A stretch of DNA of 64,000 bases, taken from the NCBI RefSeq assembly GCF_001040945.1, contig NZ_CP011930.1, forward strand, positions 3,405,021 to 3,469,020, written 5' to 3'. The notes beneath the pieces are model-generated. The model worked only from the letters and a program-made list of their open reading frames with translations, ran no database searches and was not told where the DNA came from. Source of the stretch: Herbaspirillum seropedicae. Lineage in GTDB: Bacteria; Pseudomonadota; Gammaproteobacteria; Burkholderiales; Burkholderiaceae_D. This document shows positions 1-8,805 of the stretch, in pieces; positions within the stretch are counted from its first letter, which is position 1; every line of letters starts with the position of its first letter. A program made the position numbers and the translations under genes.

Positions 1-123
1 TCAAGAGACGCTCACGCGACAGCGACGTCTCGGACTCAAGCAACTGGAGGCGTGCCCCCAGGTTGATCAATTCTATGGCCAACTGAATTTCCTGCGCCTC
101 TGTGACAACGCTTTTCTTAGCCA
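1..123 (-). CDS. flhC: Flagellar transcriptional activator FlhC (N-terminal fragment)
   Basis: Partial gene: only the first 41 codons lie in the window and the rest runs off the left edge. The start reads [20 protein letters not shown] and continues with a GARLQLLE stretch, which is typical of betaproteobacterial FlhC. FlhC joins FlhD in a hetero-oligomer that activates class II flagellar promoters with sigma-70 RNA polymerase. The C-terminal zinc-binding cysteines are outside the window. A G-rich stretch sits just upstream of the ATG. flhD lies 173 bp upstream on the same strand, the usual flhDC order. Identification rests on the N-terminus and the neighbour. Confidence 0.9.
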
Positions 124-296
124 TGCTGCTACCCCCCGGTGATTTCGTAACAAAACTGCCTGACCCCAACCCGCTGCTCTATGCAGCCAGCTTCAGGCTT
201 TTATTCAAGACACAAACATCGAACTGCTACTGAACGTCTTCTCCCTCCGGCGCGTGTACATCCCCTAGACACGCCGGCCCTGCTCGTCTTGTTGTT

Positions 297-614
297 TTAC
301 GAAATTTGTTCGCTGGGCTGACAGGCCATCAGGATGGCCGCATGCGACTGGGCCAGGCTCTTGTCCTTGTTGTAATTGGTCAGCATACCGAGGATGGCGC
401 CATCGTCGAAACGGAAACGCGTCAACATCATGTTGGTCGCGGCCAGTTTCATGATCTGCACATTGGACAGGCCTTCGATCAGGTCGGCGATCTCCGCGCT
501 GATGCCGAGGCGGAAAATCGCTGTCGGCTTGTCGGATCGGATCATCTGCTGCGCCAGCATGAGATAGCTCAGGTTGGCGTCGCGGATTTCCGCCATCATG
601 TCGTTGGTATTCAT
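297..614 (-). CDS. flhD: Flagellar transcriptional regulator FlhD
   Basis: A 105-residue protein with the FlhD pattern: an N-terminal helix (EIRDANLSYLMLAQQMI), then RLGIS and a C-terminal half with LAATNMMLTRFR. FlhD is the partner of FlhC in the flagellar master regulator. I chose the ATG at 614 because a GAGGTGGGG ribosome site lies just before it and FlhD proteins begin close to this residue; an in-frame start at 644 would add ten unconserved residues. The gene is followed by flhC, and the upstream 640 bp has no convincing gene, so it probably holds the flhDC control region. Confidence 0.95.
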   Translation of the reverse strand: MNTNDMMAEIRDANLSYLMLAQQMIRSDKPTAIFRLGISAEIADLIEGLSNVQIMKLAATNMMLTRFRFDDGAILGMLTNYNKDKSLAQSHAAILMACQPSEQIS

Positions 615-756
615 TTGCACCCCACCTCGGTAAGAATCTTGCATCGCTTACAGTCGGTTACATTTACTTGACTGCAAGCCAATTCTGAGGGGGGCAGGAC
701 AGGCGGGAAATTAGACTTGGTCGGTATTTTTCGTCAGCGCCGAACCAGTGCGATTC

Positions 757-773
757 GTAGGAATTTGTCCTAC
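757..773. promoter_or_regulatory. Palindrome GTAGGA-N5-TCCTAC upstream of flhD
   Basis: Perfect 6-bp arms around a 5-bp centre, 143 bp upstream of the flhD start codon. The shape resembles boxes bound by NarL/LuxR-type response regulators such as the RcsB box and BvgA heptads (TTTCCTA), both known to control flagellar master operons in other bacteria. That this site binds such a regulator is inference. Confidence 0.5.
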
Positions 774-847
774 AAATTTGAGATTATTCCTATATATTTT
801 TCTTATTTCTTCTGAACAATTCAGTCCGACTGTGACTTTCAGCGCCA

Positions 848-864
848 ATCAGGAATTTCCTGAT
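848..864. promoter_or_regulatory. Palindrome ATCAGGAA-T-TTCCTGAT upstream of flhD
   Basis: Perfect 8-bp arms around one central base, 234 bp upstream of the flhD start. It shares the AGGAATTT core with the palindrome at 757-773, so the two may be bound by the same protein. Function is inferred only from symmetry, relatedness and position. Confidence 0.5.
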
Positions 865-1254
865 CAAAAGATTTCTAGCCTGAAATGCCGTTTTAAACTT
901 GTCTTCCCGATAACGAAACACAGTGTAAATTATGAGGCGATCCGGCTCGCTTGTTGTTGCAGGGCGACTAGCTCAGCCACAAAAACCTTGTTCCTGATGC
1001 ATCAACAGCTGCGCTCAATGTACCGGCTGGGTCGCCAACACTTAAGAAAACTTGCGTTTTTTTACAAGCGCTTGCGCTTTTTCCGCCACAAATCCGACCG
1101 GCATCGAGAATGACTACCATTCTATGACCACACAGCCGGGCTTAAAACGACGATAAGAAGCAACATTTACCTTTATTCAATTTCTGGGCGGCAAACCCGC
1201 CGCCCAGCGAGCTGAACAGAACTGAACTGAGCTGAGCGGAGCAGACACAACGCC

Positions 1255-2433
1255 TTACAGCCGCGCCAGCGCCTGCTCGATATCGGCAATCAGGTCCTCG
1301 GGCGATTCCAGGCCGATATTGAAGCGCACCAGCTGTCCTTCGCGCATCCAGGCGCGCCGCATGCCCTTCATCCGGTACGGCACGCACAGGCTGTGCGCCC
1401 CGCCCCAGCTGTAGCCGATCTTAAACAGACGCAGGCTGTCGACGAAGCGGTCGGTCTGCGCCTCGACATAGCGCGGATCGAAGATGACCGAGAACAGGCC
1501 GCCTGCGCCGCTGAAGTCACGCTTCCAATGCGCATGGCCAGGGCAATCCTCGAAGGCCGGATGCAGCACCGCCACGATCTCCGGGCGCTGCTTGAGCCAG
1601 GCCGCCACCTTGCGCGCAGCGGCATCATGCGCCTCGAAACGCAGGCGCATCGACGACAGGCTGCGCAGCACCATATAGACGTCGTCCATGCCCACGCCGA
1701 AGCCCAGGCGCATGTGCGCCAGCTCCAGCTTTTCATTGAGCGCCTGGTCACGCACGATCACCGCCCCCATCAATACGTCCGAGCCGCCGGACTGGTACTT
1801 GGTGACGGCTTGCATGACGATGTCCACGCCGTGCTCGAAGGCCTTGAAGGCGATGCCGGCGGACCAGGTGTTATCGATGGCCACCAGCACGCCCTTGGCA
1901 TGCGCCGCGCGGCACAGGGCCGGGATATCCGGCACTTCCATGGAGACGGAGCCGGGCGCTTCGGTCCAGACCAGGCGGGTAGTGGGGCGGATCAGTTCGG
2001 CCAGGCCCTCGCCTATCATCGGATCATAGAAGCGCGCCGTGATCTGGAAATCGCGTTCCAGCCACTGGCCCAGATCCTTGCTGGGGCCATAGACATTGTC
2101 GGGCAGCAGCACATCATCGCCACTCTTGAGGAAAGCGAAGTTGACCATGGCGATGGCCGCCAGCCCGCTGGGCGTGACGCGGCAATACTTGCCGCCTTCG
2201 ATCTCGGCCAGGCGGGCTTCCAGCACGAAGCTGGTCGGTGTGCCATGCAGGCCATAGGTGTAACCGAGCTTTTCGCGCCAGTCGCGCGAGCGCATGGCGG
2301 CGACATCGGGAAAAAGTACGGTGGAAGCGTGGTGGATGCCCACCGGGAAGGCCTCGAAGCCATCCGGGGCGCGATAGCTGCTGTGCACCAGCGAAGTTTG
2401 CGGGGTAAGGGAAGTCTGCTTGGGGTCGGACAC
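1255..2433 (-). CDS. metC: Cystathionine beta-lyase (MetC-type, PLP-dependent)
   Basis: A 392-residue member of the Cys/Met-metabolism PLP family, the usual length. Visible family features are YTYGLHGTPT near residue 60, the cofactor-contacting Asp in AIDNTW (Asp187), and the Schiff-base lysine in AVTKYQSGGSD (Lys212). Beta-lyases convert cystathionine to homocysteine, pyruvate and ammonia in the cytosol. Cystathionine beta-lyase fits better than gamma-synthase or O-acetylhomoserine sulfhydrylase because of the TWSAG and KYQSGGSDVLMG segments. The start appears to be GTG at 2433 with a GAGG-type ribosome site upstream. The gene stands alone, 118 bp after the small secreted-protein gene. Substrate preference cannot be fixed from sequence. 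Confidence 0.85.
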   Translation of the reverse strand: MSDPKQTSLTPQTSLVHSSYRAPDGFEAFPVGIHHASTVLFPDVAAMRSRDWREKLGYTYGLHGTPTSFVLEARLAEIEGGKYCRVTPSGLAAIAMVNFAFLKSGDDVLLPDNVYGPSKDLGQWLERDFQITARFYDPMIGEGLAELIRPTTRLVWTEAPGSVSMEVPDIPALCRAAHAKGVLVAIDNTWSAGIAFKAFEHGVDIVMQAVTKYQSGGSDVLMGAVIVRDQALNEKLELAHMRLGFGVGMDDVYMVLRSLSSMRLRFEAHDAAARKVAAWLKQRPEIVAVLHPAFEDCPGHAHWKRDFSGAGGLFSVIFDPRYVEAQTDRFVDSLRLFKIGYSWGGAHSLCVPYRMKGMRRAWMREGQLVRFNIGLESPEDLIADIEQALARL

Positions 2434-2551
2434 GAGTCTGCCTCTGGAAACGAGAGGCGCAGCAGGAAGCTGCGCGCAAAGGCTTCACTATACGCGCAGC
2501 GCGCCGGCGCCGGAAGGCGCTCGGCCCGGTAGAAACGCCCTCAGGCAGGAC

Positions 2552-2983
2552 TCAGGGCAATTGCAGAGCGAAAGGCTTGGTGACCGCGCCGTCGGCGCTG
2601 GACCAGGTGCCAGTGATGGACTGGCCCTGGCGGCGCCCTTCCCACTGGCCAGAGACATCCTTGCCGTTGACCGACTCTTCCATGATGAGATCGTCGCCGT
2701 CGACCTCCCCCGCCACCAGGATCTCGGGGGAACCGCCGAAGAAGAAGTAGCGCCCTTCCAGGCCATCTTCATTCTTCTTGGGTTGCAGCGAGAGCTGGAT
2801 CTCCCGCCCATCGATCTGACCGCGCAACACCAGGGCGTGCGTCATCAAGGTCTGCTGCAGGGAGCCCTCCGCAGCATTGGCCGCCGGGCCGGATGAAGCG
2901 GCCTCCGAGGGCGCGGGCGCCGTAGCGCTCACTAGCGCCAGCGCAGCCGCCAGCAGGCCACGCCGCAACATCAGACTCCCCAT
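2552..2983 (-). CDS. Small secreted or periplasmic protein of unknown function
   Basis: A 143-residue protein with a clear signal peptide: basic MLRRG, a hydrophobic run to about residue 20, then a small-residue cleavage zone near SEAASS. The mature part is rich in beta-strand-like alternation (LQLSLQPKK, GRYFFFGG, ISGTW-type end) and has no motif I can name. The ATG at 2983 overlaps the rimO stop as ATGA, so the two genes are translationally coupled and probably cotranscribed; an upstream in-frame start at 3001 would lie inside rimO. The export signal is directly visible; the function is unknown. Confidence 0.75.
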   Translation of the reverse strand: MGSLMLRRGLLAAALALVSATAPAPSEAASSGPAANAAEGSLQQTLMTHALVLRGQIDGREIQLSLQPKKNEDGLEGRYFFFGGSPEILVAGEVDGDDLIMEESVNGKDVSGQWEGRRQGQSITGTWSSADGAVTKPFALQLP

Positions 2984-4359
2984 CACTCCGCCGCGCCCCA
3001 CAGATCGTGGGCGTCGGCAGCGGTGATACGCACATCGACGAACTGGCCGACTTCCAGCTTGCGATGCGGCTCGAAAGGCGGCTTCACGTAGACCACGCCA
3101 TCGATCTCGGGCGCATCCGAATAGGTGCGGCCGGTGCCGCCGTTGCGATCCACCTCATCGATGAGCACGCGCAGGGTCTTGCCGACCTTGGCTTGCAGGC
3201 GCTTCTTGGAGATTTCTTCCTGCAGCTGCATGACGCGACCGCGGCGCTCTTCGCGCACTTCTTCGGGTACCGGATTGGCGATCTCGTTGGCGGTCGCACC
3301 TTCCACGGGCGAATAGGCGAAGCAGCCCAGGCGATCGATCTCGGCTTCCTTCAGGAAGTCCAGCAGATACTCGAACTCGGCCTCGGTCTCACCCGGGAAG
3401 CCAGCGATGAAGGTGGAACGGATCGTCAGGTCCGGGCACATGGCGCGCCAGGCCTGGATGCGCTCGATGTTCTTTTCGCCGTTGGCCGGACGCTTCATGC
3501 GCTTGAGCACGTCAGGATGAGCGTGCTGCAGCGGCACGTCCAGGTAGGGCAGGATCTTGCCTTCGGCCATCATCGGGATGATCTGGTCCACGTGCGGATA
3601 CGGGTAGACGTAGTGCAGGCGCACCCACGCGCCGTACTGCTGGGCCAGTTCGCCGAGCGCGCCGACCAGCTGGGTCATGTGGGTCTTGACCGGCTTGCCG
3701 TTCCAGAAGCCCGTGCGGAATTTCACGTCCACGCCATAGGCGCTGGTGTCCTGCGAGATCACCAGCAATTCCTTCACCCCGGCCTTGAAGAGGTTCTCGG
3801 CCTCCAGCATGACATCGGCGATCGGGCGCGAAACCAGGTCGCCGCGCATGGAGGGGATGATGCAGAAGCTGCAGCGATGGTTGCAGCCTTCGGAAATCTT
3901 CAGGTAGGCAAAGTGCTTGGGCGTGAGCTTGACACCCTGCGGCGGCACCAGGTCGATGAAGGGGGCATGCGGCTTGGGCAGGTGCTTGTGCACTGCCTGC
4001 ATGACCTCGCCCACGGCGTGCGGGCCGGTCACTTCCAAGACCTTGGGGTGGATCTTCTGGATGATGTCATCGCCCTCGGCATCCTTCTTGGCGCCCAGGC
4101 AGCCGGTCACGATGACCTTGCCGTTCTCGTTGAGGGCTTCGCCGATGGCGTCCAGCGACTCCTGCACGGCGGCGTCGATGAAGCCGCAGGTATTGACGAT
4201 CACCAGGTCGGCGCCGTCATAGGACTTGGCGGTATCGTAGCCTTCGGCGCGCAGCTGGGTCAGGATCTGTTCGGAATCGACCAGCGCCTTGGGGCAGCCG
4301 AGGGAGACGAAACCGACCTTGGGCAGGGCCGGGGTAGCAGGAGAAGACGGGTTGGACAT
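2983..4359 (-). CDS. rimO: Ribosomal protein S12 methylthiotransferase RimO
   Basis: A 458-residue radical-SAM methylthiotransferase. The N-terminal MTTase domain has [16 protein letters not shown] and the three cluster cysteines (Cys22, Cys58, Cys87). The radical-SAM core has CNHRCSFC (Cys159, Cys163, Cys166), and a C-terminal TRAM domain ends the protein. RimO adds a methylthio group to the conserved aspartate of ribosomal protein S12. The KALVDSE signature and S12-type length separate it from MiaB. The downstream secreted-protein gene overlaps its stop codon. Confidence 0.96.
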   Translation of the reverse strand: MSNPSSPATPALPKVGFVSLGCPKALVDSEQILTQLRAEGYDTAKSYDGADLVIVNTCGFIDAAVQESLDAIGEALNENGKVIVTGCLGAKKDAEGDDIIQKIHPKVLEVTGPHAVGEVMQAVHKHLPKPHAPFIDLVPPQGVKLTPKHFAYLKISEGCNHRCSFCIIPSMRGDLVSRPIADVMLEAENLFKAGVKELLVISQDTSAYGVDVKFRTGFWNGKPVKTHMTQLVGALGELAQQYGAWVRLHYVYPYPHVDQIIPMMAEGKILPYLDVPLQHAHPDVLKRMKRPANGEKNIERIQAWRAMCPDLTIRSTFIAGFPGETEAEFEYLLDFLKEAEIDRLGCFAYSPVEGATANEIANPVPEEVREERRGRVMQLQEEISKKRLQAKVGKTLRVLIDEVDRNGGTGRTYSDAPEIDGVVYVKPPFEPHRKLEVGQFVDVRITAADAHDLWGAAE

Positions 4360-4578
4360 GGCAGATGGCTCAATGAGACGGGCCGGGAAACGGCCGGAAA
4401 GACGGAAAAAGCGAAAAAGGCTTTAAAAATCAGGGCGCTATTGTACATCGTCCGCTACCCGGCGCTCGCTTTTGCCCGTTTCTGTCCTCTCTTGACGGCG
4501 ATCGCCGTGGTCCCAGTCATGGGATTGGCCTAGGACGACCATGTAGACCTAGGGCCACATCAGCCATGCAGCCACGCA

Positions 4579-5445
4579 TCAAATCTTATGAGCAACGTCA
4601 CAATCGATACGGGTGTTGCACATGAGGGACGAGATGGTGGCACACCGCCAGTCTTGATGTGCCATCTTCAGTTTTTTGACATTCTTCAACTTGGCGTAGA
4701 TGGGTTGCGGCATGTCCAGCGCCGGAATACCCGGGAAAATATCGATTGAGAGCCGGCGCATCCATAGCGTACTGCTGGTTTCACGAGAAAGATTATCCAG
4801 CTTGTACAACAGCACTTGTCCCAATTGAAGCCCAGCGGCAAAGCAACTCGACAGCGCCCAGCTCTCGGCCGTATTTTTGCGTTCCGGTGACACGATCGCA
4901 GAGGCGTTGAGCGCCCCCTGATTGAGCATCAGCTCATTGATGACGATCGCTTGTTTTTCCTGGCCGACGCCAAATTGGCTCCTACGCTTCTCGTGGAAAA
5001 AAACCAGACTGACTCTCATGCTGGAGATACCCATCTCCAGCACATAGGCACCCGGTCGGGCTTCCCGAATACTTCCATGGAGCGTGATCGCGTCCAGGGA
5101 CTCTTCCACTGGCTCTTTTCCAGCGAACACCTCCATTTTTTCAACCAGTTCAAGGGAAAATTCATCTTCAGGAAAAACCTGACGAAATACGCTGCCCAGG
5201 CACAGGATGGCGAACTCAATGGCATCGATGCTGCTGAGATGGGGCTTTTGCCTGCTCTCCCCCTTTTCCGACCAGACTTCCGGCAGGAGCACCGAACCGA
5301 TGCATGAGAAGTTCAGAACATCGTCCTTTTCCTCCAACGCAAAGTTCGACATCACCTGCCTAGTATTTACGTAGCCACACCCGAAATACCGCGATTCACG
5401 GGCGCCTAAAAATTCGTCGATCGATTGGTAGTAACTGAATGACAT
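4579..5445 (-). CDS. AvrD-like protein (candidate)
   Basis: A 288-residue protein without signal peptide or membrane segment. The opening (SFSYYQSIDEFLGARESRYFG), KPHLSSIDAIEF near residue 68 and a late GQVLLYKLDN...LWMRR stretch recall the Pseudomonas syringae AvrD family, whose founding member directs synthesis of syringolide elicitors. I recognise this from memory of the family pattern, not from an alignment. The ATG at 5445 is preferred over a TTG at 5460; neither has a strong ribosome site. It is the last gene of a three-gene operon with a P-loop protein and an azoreductase-like enzyme. Base composition is lower than the flanks (hand counts 52% GC at 4621-4680, 48% at 5161-5220, 60% in rimO at 3181-3240), which suggests acquisition. 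Confidence 0.55.
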   Translation of the reverse strand: MSFSYYQSIDEFLGARESRYFGCGYVNTRQVMSNFALEEKDDVLNFSCIGSVLLPEVWSEKGESRQKPHLSSIDAIEFAILCLGSVFRQVFPEDEFSLELVEKMEVFAGKEPVEESLDAITLHGSIREARPGAYVLEMGISSMRVSLVFFHEKRRSQFGVGQEKQAIVINELMLNQGALNASAIVSPERKNTAESWALSSCFAAGLQLGQVLLYKLDNLSRETSSTLWMRRLSIDIFPGIPALDMPQPIYAKLKNVKKLKMAHQDWRCATISSLMCNTRIDCDVAHKI

Positions 5446-5471
5446 ATTTGCCGTCCGCAAATAAAGGTAAA

Positions 5472-6149
5472 TTACATGATCAGTTGGCTGTATCTGGCTT
5501 GGGCCATGGCGATCGCATCGGAGATAGGCATGACAGGCTTTCGTCCGAGAATGCTGGTGATGCGATTGGCGCGCTCTTCGATGGAACCGCCAATCATGTA
5601 ATAAGGAATCGACAATTCGTCAAAAGTCGCCTTAAGCAGGTCATCCGACGCCGAACGAAATAGCTCATTGACTGGACGATGCCCGTCCTTGGCAAGTGGC
5701 AGTTCGTTAGGCAGGTGCACGAACAGGTCGAAGGATTTTTTCACGTGCCGCTTAAAGACCTTCCCTAACTCGGCCATGACCGCTTCAAAGTAGGCCAGTT
5801 CGTCGGTGCGTGCGACGCGCTGGCCGGGTTGCAGACTGATCGACGCATTCGGATTGATGCCATAGGCCACGCGCACGCTGCCGTAGATCCATTCCTGCAG
5901 CGAACATCCGTCCGATACAAAATCGGGTGACCGGTCATGCTCATGAACGACTCGCTCCATGTGACGAATCACAATCATCTGGATCAACTCCAGTGAGGTG
6001 CACTGGTCGAGATCCTTCCCTGGCGCTGCTTCGGGAAGGATCTCGCGCATGGTGCGCGCCTCAGTGCGCGGCAACGCCAGGTAGTGGCTGAGCACGAGCG
6101 AGGTCAGCGTCTTGCCTGACGAGTAGGTTCCTGTTATGCCCAGGCGCAT
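5472..6149 (-). CDS. P-loop NTPase / nucleotide-binding protein
   Basis: A 225-residue protein beginning with a Walker A motif, GTYSSGKT (residues 7-14), at the extreme N-terminus, as in small kinase-like P-loop proteins (AAA_28 or NadR-like type). A possible Walker B-like strand is FDLFVHLP near residue 150. No membrane or DNA-binding segment is seen. The start at 6149 has a GGAGG ribosome site, 15 bp after the stop of the azoreductase-like gene, and the AvrD-like gene follows 26 bp downstream, so the three form one operon. A role in phosphorylating a small molecule or in regulating the pathway is possible but unsupported by direct evidence. Confidence 0.65.
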   Translation of the reverse strand: MRLGITGTYSSGKTLTSLVLSHYLALPRTEARTMREILPEAAPGKDLDQCTSLELIQMIVIRHMERVVHEHDRSPDFVSDGCSLQEWIYGSVRVAYGINPNASISLQPGQRVARTDELAYFEAVMAELGKVFKRHVKKSFDLFVHLPNELPLAKDGHRPVNELFRSASDDLLKATFDELSIPYYMIGGSIEERANRITSILGRKPVMPISDAIAMAQARYSQLIM

Positions 6150-6164
6150 GTGCTTGCCTCCGGG

Positions 6165-6791
6165 TCAGAAGTAGGAAGCGATACTGGCAGCCTGATGTTC
6201 CACTCGCCGCCGGATCCCCTCAAGATCAGCATTGACGACCGTAGGCGCATAATGAATCTGGTGGATATCTGCTTCCTCTATCCCCACGAACTTCAGCCAG
6301 TCGGTCAGATAGGGGGTACTAAAGTCCGATCCAAAGTTCGTCGGAATGCCAGGGTGATACACACCGCTGGCATGTATGATGCAAGCCTTCCTGTTCTTCA
6401 GCAGGCCGCTGTATCCATTCTCAAGATCGAAGCCGAATGCCCAGCCCGGCTGGGTGACGACATCGATGAATTGCTTGAGGACATAGGGCAGCCCGTTGTT
6501 CCAGAGGGGCACGTTGATCACATAGGCATCGGCAGACGCAAACCGATCAAACACAGCCTTGATGCTGGCCCATGCATGTTTTTGTTCAGAGGTCGCCTCG
6601 GCACCGGTAAACATCGCCATCTTGGCACCGACGGCCAGTTCGCCGAACGCCGGTAGCTCGCCGGAGAACAAATCGAAACGATCAACTTCAATGGCCTTGT
6701 GCTTTTCCAGCTCACGCAGGAACACTTCCGTAAGCTGTAACGAACGGCTGTCTGCACCACGAGACGACGAATTGATATGCAAAATCTTCAT
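6165..6791 (-). CDS. FMN-dependent NADH-azoreductase-like flavodoxin-fold enzyme
   Basis: A 208-residue flavodoxin-fold quinone/azo reductase of the AzoR family. Evidence is MKILHINSSSRG...SRSLQLTEVF (FMN phosphate loop), NVPLWNNGLPYVLKQFIDVV (the family's MYNF-like segment, here with WNNG) and the length. Such enzymes use NADH to reduce quinones or azo compounds by two electrons. The ATG at 6791 has a near-perfect AAGGAGGA ribosome site; the longer in-frame extension to 7130 is ruled out because it crosses the divergent LysR gene. First gene of the operon that ends with the AvrD-like gene. The LysR gene starts 102 bp away on the other strand and is the natural candidate regulator. Confidence 0.85.
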   Translation of the reverse strand: MKILHINSSSRGADSRSLQLTEVFLRELEKHKAIEVDRFDLFSGELPAFGELAVGAKMAMFTGAEATSEQKHAWASIKAVFDRFASADAYVINVPLWNNGLPYVLKQFIDVVTQPGWAFGFDLENGYSGLLKNRKACIIHASGVYHPGIPTNFGSDFSTPYLTDWLKFVGIEEADIHQIHYAPTVVNADLEGIRRRVEHQAASIASYF

Positions 6792-6893
6792 GCTGCAAAT
6801 CCTCCTTGAATAAAATCGAGCCTTAACTTTAATGCAATGATTTCCTCGAAGGAATTCCCAAAAAAACGCCACTCTGTGTGCATAAATACCCCG

Positions 6894-7754
6894 ATGAATA
6901 CCTTGCAATGGGACGATGTCCGATACTTTCTGACCTTGAGCCGGGAGGGCAGTTTGTCCGCGTCGGCCAGGGTGCTGAAGGTCGAACATTCGACGGTCGC
7001 ACGCCACGTTGGCAATCTCGAAAAGACGCTGAGAGTCAAACTGTTTGACCGCCTGGCGCGGGGATGGGTATTGACCACGGAAGGCGCCGAACTGTCCAAG
7101 CAGGCTGAACAGCTGGAAGTGGAAATGCATTCGCTGTGGCGCGCCGCTCTGGCGAACACAACGCTATCGGGCAAGGTGCGCGTGTCGGCACCACCTATCC
7201 TGATGAGCGATTTTCTCGTTCCGCGCCTTCCTGCTTTTCAGGAAAAATATCCCGATATCGAGCTGGAGGTCATCGGGGAGGCTCGAGGCGTCGACTTGAC
7301 GCGCGGCGAAGCGGATATCGCGTTACGCATGGGCGAACCCGTCAGCCCGCTGCTGGTAGCGCGGATGTTGTGCAATGTGAGCTACAGTGTCTATGGCATT
7401 CCAGCGTGGCTGGAGCGGCCGGAATCAGAGCGCAGCTTCATCGGACTTGACCAGGAAAGCCCCTGTAGACAGAAGGCCTGGCTGGAGAGTCAGGTGGACC
7501 AACGCCGATATGCGCTGCGGACCAATGACATTCGCGCCATGTGTCACGCTGCGATGTCCGGGATCGGCCTGGCGCTTTTGCCGCGATTCATGGTGGCAGA
7601 AGACACTCGTCTGGTAGCTATTCCCATGCCGGAGACTCCACCACCCTGCCCTTTGTATCTGGTCATGCATTCCGACGTTCGCAGGGCGCCGCGCATCCGC
7701 GCGACGGCGGACTTTCTGATCGACCTGATTCAGTCGCAAGCCCACAACTTCTGA
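6894..7754 (+). CDS. LysR-family transcriptional regulator
   Basis: A 286-residue LysR-type regulator. The N-terminal winged helix-turn-helix covers WDDVRYFLTLSREGSLSASARVLKVEHSTVARHVGNLE (given here in two parts: WDDVRYFLTLSREGSLSA, then SARVLKVEHSTVARHV) and is followed by a periplasmic-binding-like effector domain. The pattern with HSTVARHV is that of LysR proteins that often control quinone-reductase or detoxification genes. I chose the ATG at 6894 because MNTLQWDDVRYF is the normal start of the family; the track-like start at 6837 would add 19 residues with no conservation. It is divergent from the azoreductase operon, so it likely regulates it and itself. Confidence 0.88.
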   Translation: MNTLQWDDVRYFLTLSREGSLSASARVLKVEHSTVARHVGNLEKTLRVKLFDRLARGWVLTTEGAELSKQAEQLEVEMHSLWRAALANTTLSGKVRVSAPPILMSDFLVPRLPAFQEKYPDIELEVIGEARGVDLTRGEADIALRMGEPVSPLLVARMLCNVSYSVYGIPAWLERPESERSFIGLDQESPCRQKAWLESQVDQRRYALRTNDIRAMCHAAMSGIGLALLPRFMVAEDTRLVAIPMPETPPPCPLYLVMHSDVRRAPRIRATADFLIDLIQSQAHNF

Positions 7755-8030
7755 GCAGACCAACATTGTGCGGAATGTTTTCGTTCGGGTGAGTTACGCG
7801 TCGGCGCGAACTTGCTGGCGCGCTGTTTGCACTTCCGGAGCCTTTACCTGCTTTTATGCTGACGAGGCAGACAAGGAGCTTCACTACTCGAGGAAATGAA
7901 CTAGTTGGCAATGCGGGCCTGAGAAATGCCATAAGATGGGGCCGATCACGGCAAGGTCATCGCTGCATCATGCTTCGCTTCAAGGTACTGAAGCTCTGCC
8001 GGCACCAACAGGTACCGGCAGAATGAAAGC

Positions 8031-8597
8031 TTACTTCTTCTGGTCCGGACCGGCGCCGGGATTGCCGAAGGGGAAGGTGCCGAACATGTTCTTGGTCTGG
8101 CTCTGCATCTGCTCCTGCATCTGGATGAACAGGTTCTTGCTCTGCTCGATGTAGTTGCTCATCATGCCCTGCATCATCGGCCCCTGTACGTTCATGAACT
8201 GGGTCCACATCTCCGGGCTGAAGGGCTTGCCCTCGTAGAAGCCCTTGGAGTTCTCGGCCAGCTTGTTCTGGATGTCGATGAAGGTCTGGATGTTCTTTTC
8301 CAGGTAGTTGCCCATCATGCCCTGCATGGCGTGGCCATAGTAGCGGATGATCTGCGAGAGCGCGCCGCTGGAGAACATCGGCACGCCATGCGACTCTTCT
8401 TCCAGGATGATCTGCAACAGGATGCTGCGGGTCAGGTCGTCGCCGCTCTTGGCATCGACGACGGTGAATTCCTCATTGTCCAGCACCAGCTGCTTGACGT
8501 CGGTCAAGGTGATGTAGGAACTGGTCTGGGTGTCGTAAAGACGGCGATTGGGGTATTTCTTGATCAAGCGATCTGCCGAATTTTTTGCAGTAGTCAT
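8031..8597 (-). CDS. phaR: Polyhydroxyalkanoate synthesis repressor PhaR (PhbF)
   Basis: A 188-residue PhaR. The N-terminal DNA-binding PHB/PHA accumulation domain reads LIKKYPNRRLYDTQTSSYIT and continues to about residue 70; the middle and C-terminal parts are Met/Gln-rich helices (MQGMMGNYLEK, MQEQMQSQTKNMFG). PhaR binds PHA granules and represses phasin and PHB genes, and is released from DNA when polymer is present. The ATG at 8597 gives the usual MTTAK start. It lies downstream of phaC and phaB on the same strand but has its own upstream region with a good -10 and a PhbF-type box, so it is probably autoregulated. Confidence 0.96.
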   Translation of the reverse strand: MTTAKNSADRLIKKYPNRRLYDTQTSSYITLTDVKQLVLDNEEFTVVDAKSGDDLTRSILLQIILEEESHGVPMFSSGALSQIIRYYGHAMQGMMGNYLEKNIQTFIDIQNKLAENSKGFYEGKPFSPEMWTQFMNVQGPMMQGMMSNYIEQSKNLFIQMQEQMQSQTKNMFGTFPFGNPGAGPDQKK

Positions 8598-8783
8598 CTG
8601 AAGTCCAGTCTCTCTCATTACAGCCGTTTGACGGCCTTGGTTTGCAGCGGTTGCGGGCCGCGTCGCTGCGTTCCCGACCCGCGGGCGTCCGGGGCATTGA
8701 TCTTGCCCTCTCCTTGCTTCTTCTACTGTGTTGCCTGCTCTGTTGCAGCTTGCTCCGCCGTGGCGTAACTTGCCGCCTGCTTT

Positions 8784-8796
8784 TTGCAGGGCAGCA
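8784..8796 (-). promoter_or_regulatory. PhaR/PhbF-type operator in front of phaR
   Basis: The minus strand reads TGCTGCCCTGCAA, which fits the pattern TG-N-TGC-N3-GCAA that I recall as the PhbF box of Herbaspirillum seropedicae. It lies 10 bp downstream of a TATAAT -10 (8811-8806), where binding would block transcription of phaR. No good -35 could be picked by eye. Autoregulation is inference. Confidence 0.7.
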
Positions 8797-8805
8797 ACGC
8801 AGGCC

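Larger units (their letters stand above)
615..1254. other. flhDC upstream intergenic region
   Basis: About 640 bp without a supported gene, clearly more AT-rich than the flanks. It separates the flhD start from the end of the metC-type gene on the same strand. It carries two related palindromes (757-773 and 848-864) and runs of A/T that could hold promoters for flhDC. A reading frame at 748-1113 on the + strand has a composition unlike the neighbouring genes and no recognisable family. The flhDC promoter and a long leader are the likely content, by inference. Confidence 0.6.

Noticed and set aside
306..671. A + strand frame across flhD
   Set aside because: Antisense of a clear flhD gene.
748..1113. 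A 121-codon + strand frame in the flhDC upstream region
   Set aside because: No ribosome site or known family, AT-rich and Phe/Arg-rich translation; more likely regulatory DNA.
6792..7130. N-terminal extension of the azoreductase-like protein
   Set aside because: It crosses the divergent LysR gene, and an excellent ribosome site precedes the ATG at 6791.
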